A stretch of DNA of 64,000 bases from NCBI RefSeq assembly GCF_029254265.1, contig NZ_JAQWXX010000027.1:1-64000 (forward strand), given 5' to 3'. This stretch comes from Algoriphagus sp. GTDB taxonomy: Bacteria > Bacteroidota > Bacteroidia > Cytophagales > Cyclobacteriaceae. This document shows positions 18,726 through 27,028 of the stretch, piece by piece. The translations under genes were made by a program, and so were the position numbers. Under the pieces are notes generated by a model, which was not told the DNA's origin, ran no database searches, and saw only the letters and a program-made list of their open reading frames with translations. Positions within the stretch are counted from its first letter, which is position 1. Each line of letters starts with the position of its first letter.

Positions 18726-19769
18726 TTAAGATTGAAAAACTGATTCTATTAATTGAAATGTGCCAGTGGAAGCGTCCATTTTGACCCTTGCCCCAACCGG
18801 AATAATAAATTGCTTCGAGATATGACCAATCATCGCTCCCGTATAAGCTGGAATATTCAAAGGTAAAACATAATCATCCATTACCTGATCTACACTTAGC
18901 GAACCATAGCCACCTCCAGGCTCGCAATCGGAGCACTGACCAAAAATAAACCCTTTGATCTGAGCTAAGGTTCCGTTTAGCTTGAGGGTACTCATCATTC
19001 GATCGACTTTATAAGGATCCTCGCCAATATCCTCGATAAATAAGATCGAATCTTTAAAATCCGGATAGTAAGGAGTGCCTGACAAAGAAGTTAAAACCGT
19101 CAAATTCCCACCTAGAATTTTTCCTTCTGCCACGCCGTCTTTTAGTGTTTGAATTCGATTTGCTTTTATTACCAAATCATCTCCCTTTGGTTGCTCATTT
19201 TGGTAGTTGACCAAAGCTTTTTCAAAGAAGATTTGCTCAAACTGATTTACATTGAAACTATTCCAGCTCCCGGTCCCATTTGGTCCGTGAAAAGTAACTA
19301 AGCCGGTTTGAGAATGAATTGCGCAATGCAAAGCCGTGATGTCAGAATAGCCCATCAGCGGTTTTGGGTTCTTCTTGATCAATTCATAATCAATCATCGG
19401 GAGGATTCGAGCTGCTCCCGAACCTCCACGGATGCAGATTACTGCTTTTACTTCTTGATCTGCGAACATGCTGTTGAGATCCTGCGCTCGTTCCTCATCC
19501 GTTCCTGCCAAATGCCCACGACGGTTTTGGAGATTTTCCCCCAACTTCACCTGAAAACCCAGCGCTTCCAGAGCCTCCTTTGCGAAAGTGAATTGCATTC
19601 GATCTGAAGTGGCTGCCGATGGACTGATTAAACCGACTAGATCTCCTTTTTTTAAAGACTTTGGCAAAAGGGTTTTTGGATCAAAATTAGCTTGAGAAGT
19701 ACTCCAAGAAAGTAGGGGAGCTACTCCAGCCATAAGCCCCAGAGATTTAAGAAAAGCGCGTTTTTGCAT
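18726..19769 (-). CDS. LD-carboxypeptidase (S66, muramoyltetrapeptide carboxypeptidase)
   Basis: A 347-residue S66 peptidase that removes the terminal D-amino acid from murein tetrapeptides during cell-wall recycling. The nucleophile Ser lies in LMGYSDITALH; RGGSGAARIL and GTDEERAQDLN are conserved. The family's Glu and His lie in the C-terminal half (EDIGEDPYKVDRM; GAMIGHISKQF). The N-terminus (QKRAFLKSLGLMAG) is a signal of Tat-like style, ending near SQA, so export is likely. It heads the envelope operon with the SGNH hydrolase and the DUF4377 lipoproteins. Confidence 0.92.
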   Translation of the reverse strand: MQKRAFLKSLGLMAGVAPLLSWSTSQANFDPKTLLPKSLKKGDLVGLISPSAATSDRMQFTFAKEALEALGFQVKLGENLQNRRGHLAGTDEERAQDLNSMFADQEVKAVICIRGGSGAARILPMIDYELIKKNPKPLMGYSDITALHCAIHSQTGLVTFHGPNGTGSWNSFNVNQFEQIFFEKALVNYQNEQPKGDDLVIKANRIQTLKDGVAEGKILGGNLTVLTSLSGTPYYPDFKDSILFIEDIGEDPYKVDRMMSTLKLNGTLAQIKGFIFGQCSDCEPGGGYGSLSVDQVMDDYVLPLNIPAYTGAMIGHISKQFIIPVGARVKMDASTGTFQLIESVFQS

Positions 19770-19998
19770 TCGTAAAGGTTTTTTACAGAATGTGAAATTA
19801 AGCTTTTTCTCTCTAGAGAGAAACCCAAATTTGACTAAGGGTATACGAATCCTAAATGGATTTCGACTTGCTTATAATTTCACCCAGTTAATGACTTAGA
19901 ATTCGTAACGAAGGTTTGAAAAGAGATAAAAAGAATCGACTTTAAAGGGAGAAATTGGGAGAGAAAAAAATAATAGAATTTCAAATGAATAATTTGAA

Positions 19999-21290
19999 TC
20001 AAAGCATATCCCTCACCATCAAAAGCACTTTTTCCATTTCACTTCTTACTTCAGATGCTTTGTTAAGGTAGTTTGAATTCATAAAAGCAAAACTGTAGGT
20101 CTTCCCACTTTTCGTTTTGATAAGACCAACAAGACTATGGTTATTACTCATTGTACCTGTTTTGGCAAAAATGTAAGGCTGAGCTGCCTGATAATTATTT
20201 TTGAGGGATCCGGACACTCCTCCGGTCGGTATTAGCTCAAAAAGCTCCTGATCAGGTATCATTCGATATAATTTCTCAAAAAGCGTAACCATAGTTCTAG
20301 GAGTGAATAGATTATGCCGACTAAGGCCACACTACCGTCCACCCATTTAGGTTGATCAGGGAGATCGAAGAGGTAAGTCTTAAGTATAAATTCAATTGCC
20401 CGCTCGGTATCCAATCGCTGAAAAAGGCGGTCAGAAACCATTAGCATCAATTGTTCGGCTAGGAAATTATCACTTTCAAGCATCATTTCTTTTAGAATGG
20501 GAAAGATTGGACTTCCTCGATAAGCAAGGTGATTTTCAGGCAATACATCACTTCGATAATGCCATGTTTTTCCTGTTGCTTCAGATGCGAGTTTGACAAA
20601 AAGCTCAGGAGAAGTCAAAAGTGGAATATATCGCTCCGATCCTCGAAAATTTGATGGATTGTAATAGAATTTATTTTGATGAAAGTCGCGTTCTAATTCG
20701 CGTATGGTTCGGCTGGTTTGGAAAACGGAATCTTGAAATCGCTTTGGAAACACAACAGGTCTTGTTCCTTCTTTTCGAACTTCAAGTAGATTGCCAAAAA
20801 TCGGCAGGGAAGTCAGCTCGGCGGAATAATCGTAATAGTAATCGTCCCATTGCCAGCCATAGCCAAAAGCCGGGGAGTCCATGTTAGCATCTGAATAAAC
20901 CACATGGGTAAAAGGTTGAATGAGTTTTTGGATACCGGGATCCTGAAATTTTTTATACTTCCAACTAGGATCTCCGCTTCCCCAAATGTGAATCGTATCC
21001 CCAGAGGTTACATATCGGAGTGTTTGCGTACTGTCATTTAAGATAGTGATCGCTGAAAAAAGCGTGAAAAGTTTGGTAGTAGAAGCCGGAATAAAATTTA
21101 AATGTGAATTCTTTTCATAGAGGACGGTTTTTGCATCCATATCTTCTAAAATGAACCCGGAAAGATGGTTATAAAAAAAACTTCCCGGACCTAGTGCCTT
21201 TTCCATTCTTAGAAATTGCTCAGGAGTCAACTGCCCTTTTGCAGCAAGGGAGATAAAAAATAGAAAAGCAAAAAGCAGTGATTTCTGCAT
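19999..21290 (-). pseudogene. dacB: PBP4-type D-Ala-D-Ala carboxypeptidase, frameshifted
   Basis: Two overlapping frames together make a family S13 carboxypeptidase/endopeptidase. The first frame (20259-21290) has a signal peptide and the SxxK motif in PASTTKLF. The second (19999-20292) has the KTG motif in FAKTGTMS. Near 20329-20332 an extra GT in a GTGT run shifts the frame just after KWVDGS. Removing it restores GSGLSRHNLFTPRTMV, the conserved S13 segment, and an enzyme of about 430 residues. It is either a recent null allele, a 2-base sequencing error or, less likely, programmed shifting. All other motifs are intact, which points to a very recent event. The DUF423 gene lies 10 nt upstream. 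Confidence 0.88.
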
Positions 21291-21300
21291 GAAAATGGAT

Positions 21301-21681
21301 TTATGAATTTTTTGTAGCTGCTAAAAATAGAAATGCCCAGCCTAGAATAAAGGCTACTCCACCCAGCGGAGTGATTACTCCCAGCCAAGTAATTCCTGTG
21401 AGGGAAAGGATATATAGCGAACCTGAGAAAATCAGAATTCCTATCATCATCAAGATTCCAGCAAGTTTTAATTGTTTCCAATCAGGCTTAAAAAGGAATA
21501 AAATCCCGATTATTAAAAGTGCCAAAGAATGATAGAAATGATACTTGACGGCAGTTTCAAAGGTTTCTAATCTACCAGTTTCTGCTAAAATGTCTTTCAA
21601 TCCATGCGCTCCAAATGCTCCGATTCCAACAGCAATTGCTCCAAATATGGATGCCATTTGAATTAGTTTTTTTCCATTCAT
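21301..21681 (-). CDS. DUF423 family membrane protein
   Basis: A 126-residue integral membrane protein with four predicted helices. The start GAIAVGIGAFGAHGLKDIL is the hallmark of DUF423 (YgdD-like), and FETAVKYHFYHSLALL is also conserved. No biochemical role is established. It lies between the YggS gene (28 nt upstream) and the PBP4-type gene (10 nt downstream) on one strand, so they are likely cotranscribed. Confidence 0.9.
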   Translation of the reverse strand: MNGKKLIQMASIFGAIAVGIGAFGAHGLKDILAETGRLETFETAVKYHFYHSLALLIIGILFLFKPDWKQLKLAGILMMIGILIFSGSLYILSLTGITWLGVITPLGGVAFILGWAFLFLAATKNS

Positions 21682-21709
21682 GATCTCAAACTCTTGATTT
21701 TAAAATGAA

Positions 21710-22375
21710 CTACCGAGCTCCGAAAATTGCCGAACCGATTCTAACCATTGTACTACCTTCTTCCTGAGCAATCAGATAATCGCCGCTCATTCCCATTGAA
21801 ATTTCCTCCAATTGTACAAAAGGTGGAAGTGATTGTGATTTCAAATCATCGAATAATTGCTTGAGCCCTCGAAATTCTTTTCGGACTTGACCCTGATTTT
21901 CCGTGAAAGTCGCCATCCCCATCAGTCCCTTGATTTGCACATGACTTAAAGTCAAAAATTCAGAATCTGCAAACATTTCGGTTAGTTCTGCTCTGTCAAA
22001 ACCAAATTTACTTTCTTCCTCTGCAATATGAATCTGGAGTAAAACAGGAATTGCCCGATCGATTTTTTTCCCTTGCTTATTGATTTCTTTCAGAAGTTTG
22101 AAAGAATCCACTCCATGGATCAGATGGACAAAGGGAGCGATGTATTTGACTTTGTTGCTTTGTAGATGCCCAATCATATGCCATCTGGTATCAGCTGGCA
22201 TTTCAGGCTGTTTCCATTGTATTTCCTGAACTTTATTTTCTCCAAAGTCTCTGATTCCAGCTTCATAAGCTTCTTTCAAGGCCTCGATGGGTTTAGTTTT
22301 ACTAACCGCGATGAGTTTGCATTCCGGATTTTGAAAAGATTTTTTTACTGCTAGAAGGTTTGCTTTGATATCCAT
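21710..22375 (-). CDS. yggS: YggS/PLPBP family pyridoxal-phosphate-binding protein
   Basis: A 221-residue single-domain PLP protein of the YggS/PROSC family, which maintains vitamin B6 and amino-acid homeostasis rather than catalysing a known reaction. The PLP lysine is in AVSKTKP near the N-terminus; RDFGENKVQEI, WHMIGHLQSNK and the final MGMSGDYLIA and VRIGSAIFG motifs are all present. It is the first gene of the minus-strand run and diverges from the GH3-family gene. Confidence 0.94.
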   Translation of the reverse strand: MDIKANLLAVKKSFQNPECKLIAVSKTKPIEALKEAYEAGIRDFGENKVQEIQWKQPEMPADTRWHMIGHLQSNKVKYIAPFVHLIHGVDSFKLLKEINKQGKKIDRAIPVLLQIHIAEEESKFGFDRAELTEMFADSEFLTLSHVQIKGLMGMATFTENQGQVRKEFRGLKQLFDDLKSQSLPPFVQLEEISMGMSGDYLIAQEEGSTMVRIGSAIFGAR

Positions 22376-22425
22376 TGGCTATTTTTATTCACTAATTTTT
22401 TTGCCCGATTGACTAAAACAAAGAT

Positions 22426-23979
22426 ATGGCGATACTCAGTACTTTACTAAAGAAAGGCATTAGACTGAAAGAAAGTTTAGAGCAGGACTATTCAAGTCCG
22501 ATTGATCTGCAAAGACAAACATTAAAGAAATTGATGATTCATAGCCGAGAGACAGCAATAGCAAAGCGATATGACTTTAAATCAATATTGTCGTCTTTTC
22601 GGAAACCAGGGGGTGAGTATTATACTAGGTTTAAAACACAAATCCCGATCTATGATTACGATAAGATTTATCAGGAATGGTGGCATTTATTACTTGAAGG
22701 CAAATCCGATGTCACTTCTCCTGGGGTTGTGAAGCATTTTGCGCTAAGTTCCGGAACTTCAGGAGCTACGTCCAAATATATTCCCATCACCAGAGATATG
22801 ATCAAAGCCATTCGTAAGACTGGTGTGCGACAGATTCTTTCACTTTCTCATTTTGAAGGATTACCTGCTTCCTTGTTCAAAAGAGGGATTTTGATGCTTG
22901 GAGGAAGTACCGATTTAGAATTCAACGGCACGTATTTCTCAGGAGACCTTTCGGGGATTACCACTGGAAGGCTGCCTATTTGGTTTCAGCGATTTTATAA
23001 GCCAGGTAAACAGATTTCAAGAAATAAAAACTGGGGTGACAAGCTGGATCAAATAGTAGAAAAAGCAAATACTTGGGACATAGGAATTATAGTGGGTGTA
23101 CCGGCTTGGCTGCAGATTTTATTGGAGAAAATCATCGAGTTTTACGATGTGAAGCATATCCATGAGATATGGCCTAATCTTCAGATTTTTGTTCATGGAG
23201 GAGTTTCATTTGAGCCTTACAAAAAGGGTTTCGAAAAGCTCCTTGGTAAACCGCTAACCTACATTGAGACTTATTTGGCCTCTGAGGGCTTTTTAGCTTT
23301 TCAGGCTTTTCCGAATAAGAAATCAATGCGATTGGTCCTGAATAATGGAATATTCTATGAGTTCATCCCATTTAATGAGGAGAATTTCGATAGCGAAGGG
23401 AATATTTTACCCAATGCCAAAACACTTAAAATCGACGAGGTAGAAGAACAGGTTGATTATGCCTTGTTGATTACCACTTGTGCCGGTGCATGGAGGTATT
23501 TAATCGGAGACACAATTCGTTTTGTCTCGAAAGAAGAAGCCGAAATTATCATTACCGGGCGGACTAAGCATTTTTTAAGTTTGTGTGGGGAGCATTTGTC
23601 AGTCGACAATATGAATAAGGCAGTTGAAATGGTTGCTGAAGAACTGAATACGAGTTTTACGGAATTTACCGTGTTGGGAATTTCGGAAGGAAATCTGTTT
23701 GCCCACCATTGGTATTTGGGAGTTGAAGATCAATTAGATACCCAAATTATACGGAATTTGATTGATCAAAAACTCTGTGAGCTAAATGATGACTACGCGG
23801 TAGAGCGAAAGCATGCGCTTAAGGAAGTCTATGTAACACTTTTGCCATCTGATCTTTTTTATGATTGGATGCGAACTCAAGGTAAAGAAGGTGGACAAAA
23901 TAAATTTCCAAGGGTATTGAAAGGGGCGAAGGCGACTTCTTGGCTTGAGTTTCTTTCACTTAATTCGGATAAAAATTGA
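22426..23979 (+). CDS. GH3 auxin-responsive-promoter family protein (acyl-adenylating)
   Basis: A 517-residue member of the GH3 branch of the ANL adenylating superfamily. Plant members join amino acids to jasmonate or auxin; the bacterial substrate is unknown. The ATP-binding loop is SSGTSGATSKYIPIT; the middle segment YIETYLASEGF and the C-terminal ITGRTKHFLSLCGEHLS are conserved family motifs. It is common in Bacteroidota. Its stop overlaps the TTG start of the LysE-type exporter by 4 nt, so enzyme and exporter are translationally coupled. Confidence 0.9.
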   Translation: MAILSTLLKKGIRLKESLEQDYSSPIDLQRQTLKKLMIHSRETAIAKRYDFKSILSSFRKPGGEYYTRFKTQIPIYDYDKIYQEWWHLLLEGKSDVTSPGVVKHFALSSGTSGATSKYIPITRDMIKAIRKTGVRQILSLSHFEGLPASLFKRGILMLGGSTDLEFNGTYFSGDLSGITTGRLPIWFQRFYKPGKQISRNKNWGDKLDQIVEKANTWDIGIIVGVPAWLQILLEKIIEFYDVKHIHEIWPNLQIFVHGGVSFEPYKKGFEKLLGKPLTYIETYLASEGFLAFQAFPNKKSMRLVLNNGIFYEFIPFNEENFDSEGNILPNAKTLKIDEVEEQVDYALLITTCAGAWRYLIGDTIRFVSKEEAEIIITGRTKHFLSLCGEHLSVDNMNKAVEMVAEELNTSFTEFTVLGISEGNLFAHHWYLGVEDQLDTQIIRNLIDQKLCELNDDYAVERKHALKEVYVTLLPSDLFYDWMRTQGKEGGQNKFPRVLKGAKATSWLEFLSLNSDKN

Positions 23980-24590
23980 TAGCTGCATTAGGAGAGGGGT
24001 TTAGTGTTGGGCTATTATTGTCGGCTTTGATAGGGCCGGTATTTTTTGCTTTGATCCAAGCTAGTCTTACCAATGGATTTCGCTATGCGGCAACTTTAGC
24101 AACAGGAATCTTAGCAAGTGATTTGATCTATGTATTGATCACTTTTTTTGGAATCAAGTTTATTGCGGGTTTTGAATCCTTCCAAACTTATTTGGGCTAT
24201 GGAGGTGGATTGATTTTAATTGGCTTTGGCATCAGTTCTATTTTAAAGAAAAAAGTAAATCGTCCAAACTCCGGGGGAATTGATTTACCTCGTGCGAAAA
24301 AACGAACAGCATTTGCAAAAGGCTTTGGAATCAATGGGATCAACCCGTTTGTGATGCTTTTTTGGATCTCAATCGCTTCTGTAGTTCAATTGAAAGAGTC
24401 TTTCACTCAGTCTGATTTCCTTCTTTATTATGTAGGGATTTTAGGTACAGTATTTCTGATAGACTTACTCAAAGCTTTTATTGCGAAGCAACTGGCTCCT
24501 TTGGTCACCGATCGAGTACTTTTTTGGTTAAATAAAGCTGTTGGAGTATTGATGATCGGATATGGGATTCGGATGATATGGATGACTTGA
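23976..24590 (+). CDS. LysE/RhtB-family exporter
   Basis: A 204-residue membrane protein with about six helices that exports amino acids or related metabolites. The N-terminal LLLSALIGPVFFALIQASL and the following GFRYAATLATGILASDL are the LysE family signature. The start is TTG at 23976, inside the TTGA overlap with the upstream GH3-family stop; the hydrophobic N-terminus begins right there, so no later start fits. Coupling to an amino-acid-conjugating enzyme family suggests efflux of its product or substrate (inference). Confidence 0.88.
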   Translation: MIAALGEGFSVGLLLSALIGPVFFALIQASLTNGFRYAATLATGILASDLIYVLITFFGIKFIAGFESFQTYLGYGGGLILIGFGISSILKKKVNRPNSGGIDLPRAKKRTAFAKGFGINGINPFVMLFWISIASVVQLKESFTQSDFLLYYVGILGTVFLIDLLKAFIAKQLAPLVTDRVLFWLNKAVGVLMIGYGIRMIWMT

Positions 24591-24651
24591 CAAAAAGGAA
24601 CGAATGCCATCCTGAATTCTGTTGGTTAAAATATTCACATCTTTCAATCCT

Positions 24652-25581
24652 ATGATTTTCGCTATAATTCGAGTTTTGGGCTTTTTTAGTTTTCTCATTT
24701 TTTTTCAGGAAAGCGATAAAACTGAAAAGCTTCAAGTAATTATTGACGCTGACACAGCTAATGAAGTGGATGATTTGTATGCTTTAGCTCGTGCGATTGA
24801 GGAACCTAACATCGATTTAATTGCAATCACTTCCGCGCAATTCCACACTTCACCTTTAGCTTCTGATTCTTCTGTTTGGGAAAGCCAAGAGATTAATGAA
24901 AAATTGGTTGAGCTGATGGGACGTGCCTCACTTGAATTGCCGCTTGGAGCCAATGCACCGATTGAGAATTTGTATGAGCCCCAAATTTCGGAAGCTTCCA
25001 CTTTTATAGTAAATACTGCATTAAGTCTCAAAAAAGGAGAAAAGCTTGATCTGGTTATTTTGGGGAGCTGTACGAATGTTGTTTCTGCAATACTTCAGGA
25101 TCCAAGTATAATTTCTAGAGTTCGGGTTCACTATTTAGGTTTTTGGCATGATCCGAAAACCAATATCTATAATCTAAAAGAGTTTAATTCTGGCAATGAT
25201 ACACTTGCTGTTCGAGTCCTTTTGGAAACAGAAGGTCTTGACTTAACTGTCATGTCAGCTACAACCAGTCAGAATTTGGTTTTTGAAAAAAGGATTGTCG
25301 ACCAAAACCTTAAAGGGAAATCAGCTTTGGGAGATTATTTGGTGGATCGGTGGGAGACTTTTGAGCGATGGTGGACGAAAGCTGACCCTGAAAAAACCAA
25401 GTGGACCATGTGGGATTTGGCAATAATCGAAGCACTTATTCATCCAGAATGGACGAGCGTTTCTAAATTCACAACTCCTGAAGGTTATAAAAAAAGGGAA
25501 ATTAAAATCCATACCGCTATAGATCGAGAAGCTATGGAAGCTGATTTTTGGCAGTCTATGCGAAACAGCAATGCCAATTAG
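24652..25581 (+). CDS. Inosine/uridine-preferring nucleoside hydrolase family protein
   Basis: Hydrolyses the N-glycosidic bond of nucleosides. The calcium-binding N-terminal motif is VIIDADTANEVDDLYAL (D-x-D-x5-DD); LVILGSCTNV and the late WTMWDLAIIEAL with Asp complete the metal site. The frame opens at a TTG (24622), but the ATG at 24652 gives MIFAIIRVLGFFSFLIFF, a hydrophobic export signal or anchor, so I chose it. The protein is then about 309 residues. It follows the exporter gene by 61 nt and may share its transcript. Confidence 0.85.
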   Translation: MIFAIIRVLGFFSFLIFFQESDKTEKLQVIIDADTANEVDDLYALARAIEEPNIDLIAITSAQFHTSPLASDSSVWESQEINEKLVELMGRASLELPLGANAPIENLYEPQISEASTFIVNTALSLKKGEKLDLVILGSCTNVVSAILQDPSIISRVRVHYLGFWHDPKTNIYNLKEFNSGNDTLAVRVLLETEGLDLTVMSATTSQNLVFEKRIVDQNLKGKSALGDYLVDRWETFERWWTKADPEKTKWTMWDLAIIEALIHPEWTSVSKFTTPEGYKKREIKIHTAIDREAMEADFWQSMRNSNAN

Positions 25582-25590
25582 TGAACTCTA

Positions 25591-25630
25591 AAAAAAATCC
25601 TTCAAGTTGAACGCTTGAAGGATTTCTGTT
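25591..25630. terminator. Bidirectional intrinsic terminator
   Basis: A perfect 12-bp stem (25595-25606 with 25614-25625) and 7-base loop, with an A-run on the left and a T-rich right side, can stop transcription from both strands. It lies between the nucleoside hydrolase gene (+) and the alanine dehydrogenase fragment and DUF302 gene (-). Confidence 0.85.
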
Positions 25631-25647
25631 TTTGTAGTCAATTGATG

Positions 25648-25746
25648 TTAGTCAGCCACATACTTGCTATAAGGCATGTTGAAAGCTTCTTTATCAGCCG
25701 AATAGACGATATCGATATTAATAATATTTTACCCAGGTACTAATTT
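25648..25746 (-). pseudogene. Alanine dehydrogenase C-terminal remnant
   Basis: Read on the minus strand, the 33 codons give KLVPG, a TAA stop, NIINIDIVYSADKEAF, NMPYSKYVAD and a final TAA. The intact alanine dehydrogenase at 27029-28147 ends ELVPGLNVINGDIVYQAVAEAF and DMPYVPVSKYLAD. The two match at most positions, with one internal stop in place of Leu and a loss of three codons (VPV). The fragment lies 4 nt past the stop of the DUF302 gene, on the same strand as and 1.3 kb away from the intact gene. It is best explained as what is left of a duplicated copy. Confidence 0.85.
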
Positions 25747-25750
25747 TGAA

Positions 25751-26143
25751 TTAATTAAGCCCTTTCAATACATTCATCAGCTTTTCCCGAACCTCTGCTG
25801 CAAAGCTTTCAATTTCCGAATTATTTACGACTGCCATTGCTGTTTTTGGATCCATTACGGATACATCATATTTTTCAGAACCTATTTCTCTAATGACCAC
25901 ATTGCATGGTAAGAGAGTGCTTATTTGAGGGTCAATTTGTAATACTTTGTCTGCAAAAATAGGATTACAAGCTCCCAAGATCAAAAAAGGGGGATACGCT
26001 TTATCTAGCTTTTTCTTCATCGTTGCCTGAATGTCTATTTCGGTTAAAATACCGAAACCTTCTTTTTTTAGTAACTCTTCGACCTGCTCTCGGACAGTTT
26101 GAATAGATTTTGCGGAAACTTGTTTTGATTGAAAATAGCTCAT
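25751..26143 (-). CDS. DUF302 domain protein
   Basis: A 130-residue single-domain protein of family DUF302. Conserved parts are FGILTEIDIQATMKKKL, the LILGACNPIFADKVL motif and LLPCNVVI. No catalytic role is established; two cysteines (in GACNP and LPCN) are characteristic of the family. There is no signal peptide. It diverges from the DUF6992-like gene across a spacer that contains a CRP/FNR-like palindrome, and a broken alanine dehydrogenase tail follows it. Confidence 0.9.
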   Translation of the reverse strand: MSYFQSKQVSAKSIQTVREQVEELLKKEGFGILTEIDIQATMKKKLDKAYPPFLILGACNPIFADKVLQIDPQISTLLPCNVVIREIGSEKYDVSVMDPKTAMAVVNNSEIESFAAEVREKLMNVLKGLN

Positions 26144-26193
26144 GTTTTTGTTATTTAATACCTTAATTTACCATGAATCGATATGTTTTTCTT

Positions 26194-26207
26194 TGTGATT
26201 TATCACA
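26194..26207. promoter_or_regulatory. CRP/FNR-type palindrome in a divergent spacer
   Basis: TGTGAT-TT-ATCACA is a perfect dyad with 6-bp arms between the divergent DUF302 and DUF6992-like genes. The TGTGA and TCACA half-sites are those of the CRP/FNR superfamily, but the spacer is 4 bases instead of the 6 seen in Escherichia coli CRP sites. It may serve both genes. The regulator is not in this window. Confidence 0.4.
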
Positions 26208-26264
26208 TTGGACCATTCATTCTTTAATCAAAAAACACTTCTTCTGAAAGCAAGTTTTATTCTT

Positions 26265-26870
26265 ATGAAAAATCAGCCATATTTTATTTTTATAGCATTA
26301 CTTCTACTATTTATTCCCTGGCATGCCTTTGCACAAGAAATCCCAGAGTTAAGTGCTTTCAATCAAACCAGGATAAATTACAATGAATCCGGAATGATCA
26401 TCCTGGGTTCTTGGGCAGTTGGTAATATGATTTGGGGAGGCATTGGAGCTAGTAATTCTACTGGACAAACGAAGGCTTTTCACCAAATGAATATCTATTG
26501 GAACTCTGTCAACCTAATTATCGCAGGGTTTGGCTTCTGGCAGGCTAGTAACGAAGGGCTATCTAATGATCTCTTTGGTACATTGGATGCTCAACAAAAA
26601 ATAGAGAAAATATTACTGTTTAATACCGCATTGGACGTGGCCTATATGGCAGGAGGGATGTATCTAAAAGAGCGGGGCCTTAGGTTGAATAAAGATAAGT
26701 TTATAGGTTTCGGAAAATCCATTATTCTGCAAGGAGCTTTTCTGTTTACGTTTGATGCGCTTATGTATACCTTTCACGCAGTCCATGCTAAAGAATTGCC
26801 AGGCCTTGTGCAACAAATCAGTTTAAATCCAAATGGTTTCACTATGACCATTCCTTTGTCTAAAAGATGA
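26265..26870 (+). CDS. DUF6992-like membrane protein
   Basis: The ATG at 26265 gives a signal peptide (MKNQPYFIFIALLLLFIPW, ending AFAQ) and a protein of 201 residues. An open TTG at 26208 would put extra polar residues in front and overlap the palindrome, so it is less likely. The mature part has about four hydrophobic segments (IILGSWAVGNMIWGGIG, NLIIAGFGFWQA, NTALDVAYMAGGMYL, IILQGAFLFTFDALMY). The sequence resembles the Bacteroidota family DUF6992. Function unknown. Confidence 0.75.
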   Translation: MKNQPYFIFIALLLLFIPWHAFAQEIPELSAFNQTRINYNESGMIILGSWAVGNMIWGGIGASNSTGQTKAFHQMNIYWNSVNLIIAGFGFWQASNEGLSNDLFGTLDAQQKIEKILLFNTALDVAYMAGGMYLKERGLRLNKDKFIGFGKSIILQGAFLFTFDALMYTFHAVHAKELPGLVQQISLNPNGFTMTIPLSKR

Positions 26871-26974
26871 AAAAGCTAGTCTCAGCTTTAGAAAACAATT
26901 TTTTTGGATTTTTCAAATTCAGAAGTAATGGATTTTCTAATCTATAAATAGGAATGTCTAAAGTTTAAGATTGC

Positions 26975-27008
26975 AAAAAAAATCCCCCTTGTTTTCACAA
27001 GAGGGATT
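26975..27008 (-). terminator. Intrinsic terminator of alanine dehydrogenase
   Basis: A 12-bp stem with one G-T pair (26981-26992 with 26997-27008) and a TTTC loop is followed on the minus strand by a T-run. It lies 20 bases past the ald stop codon. Confidence 0.85.
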
Positions 27009-27028
27009 ATATAGTGGACTAGTACAAA

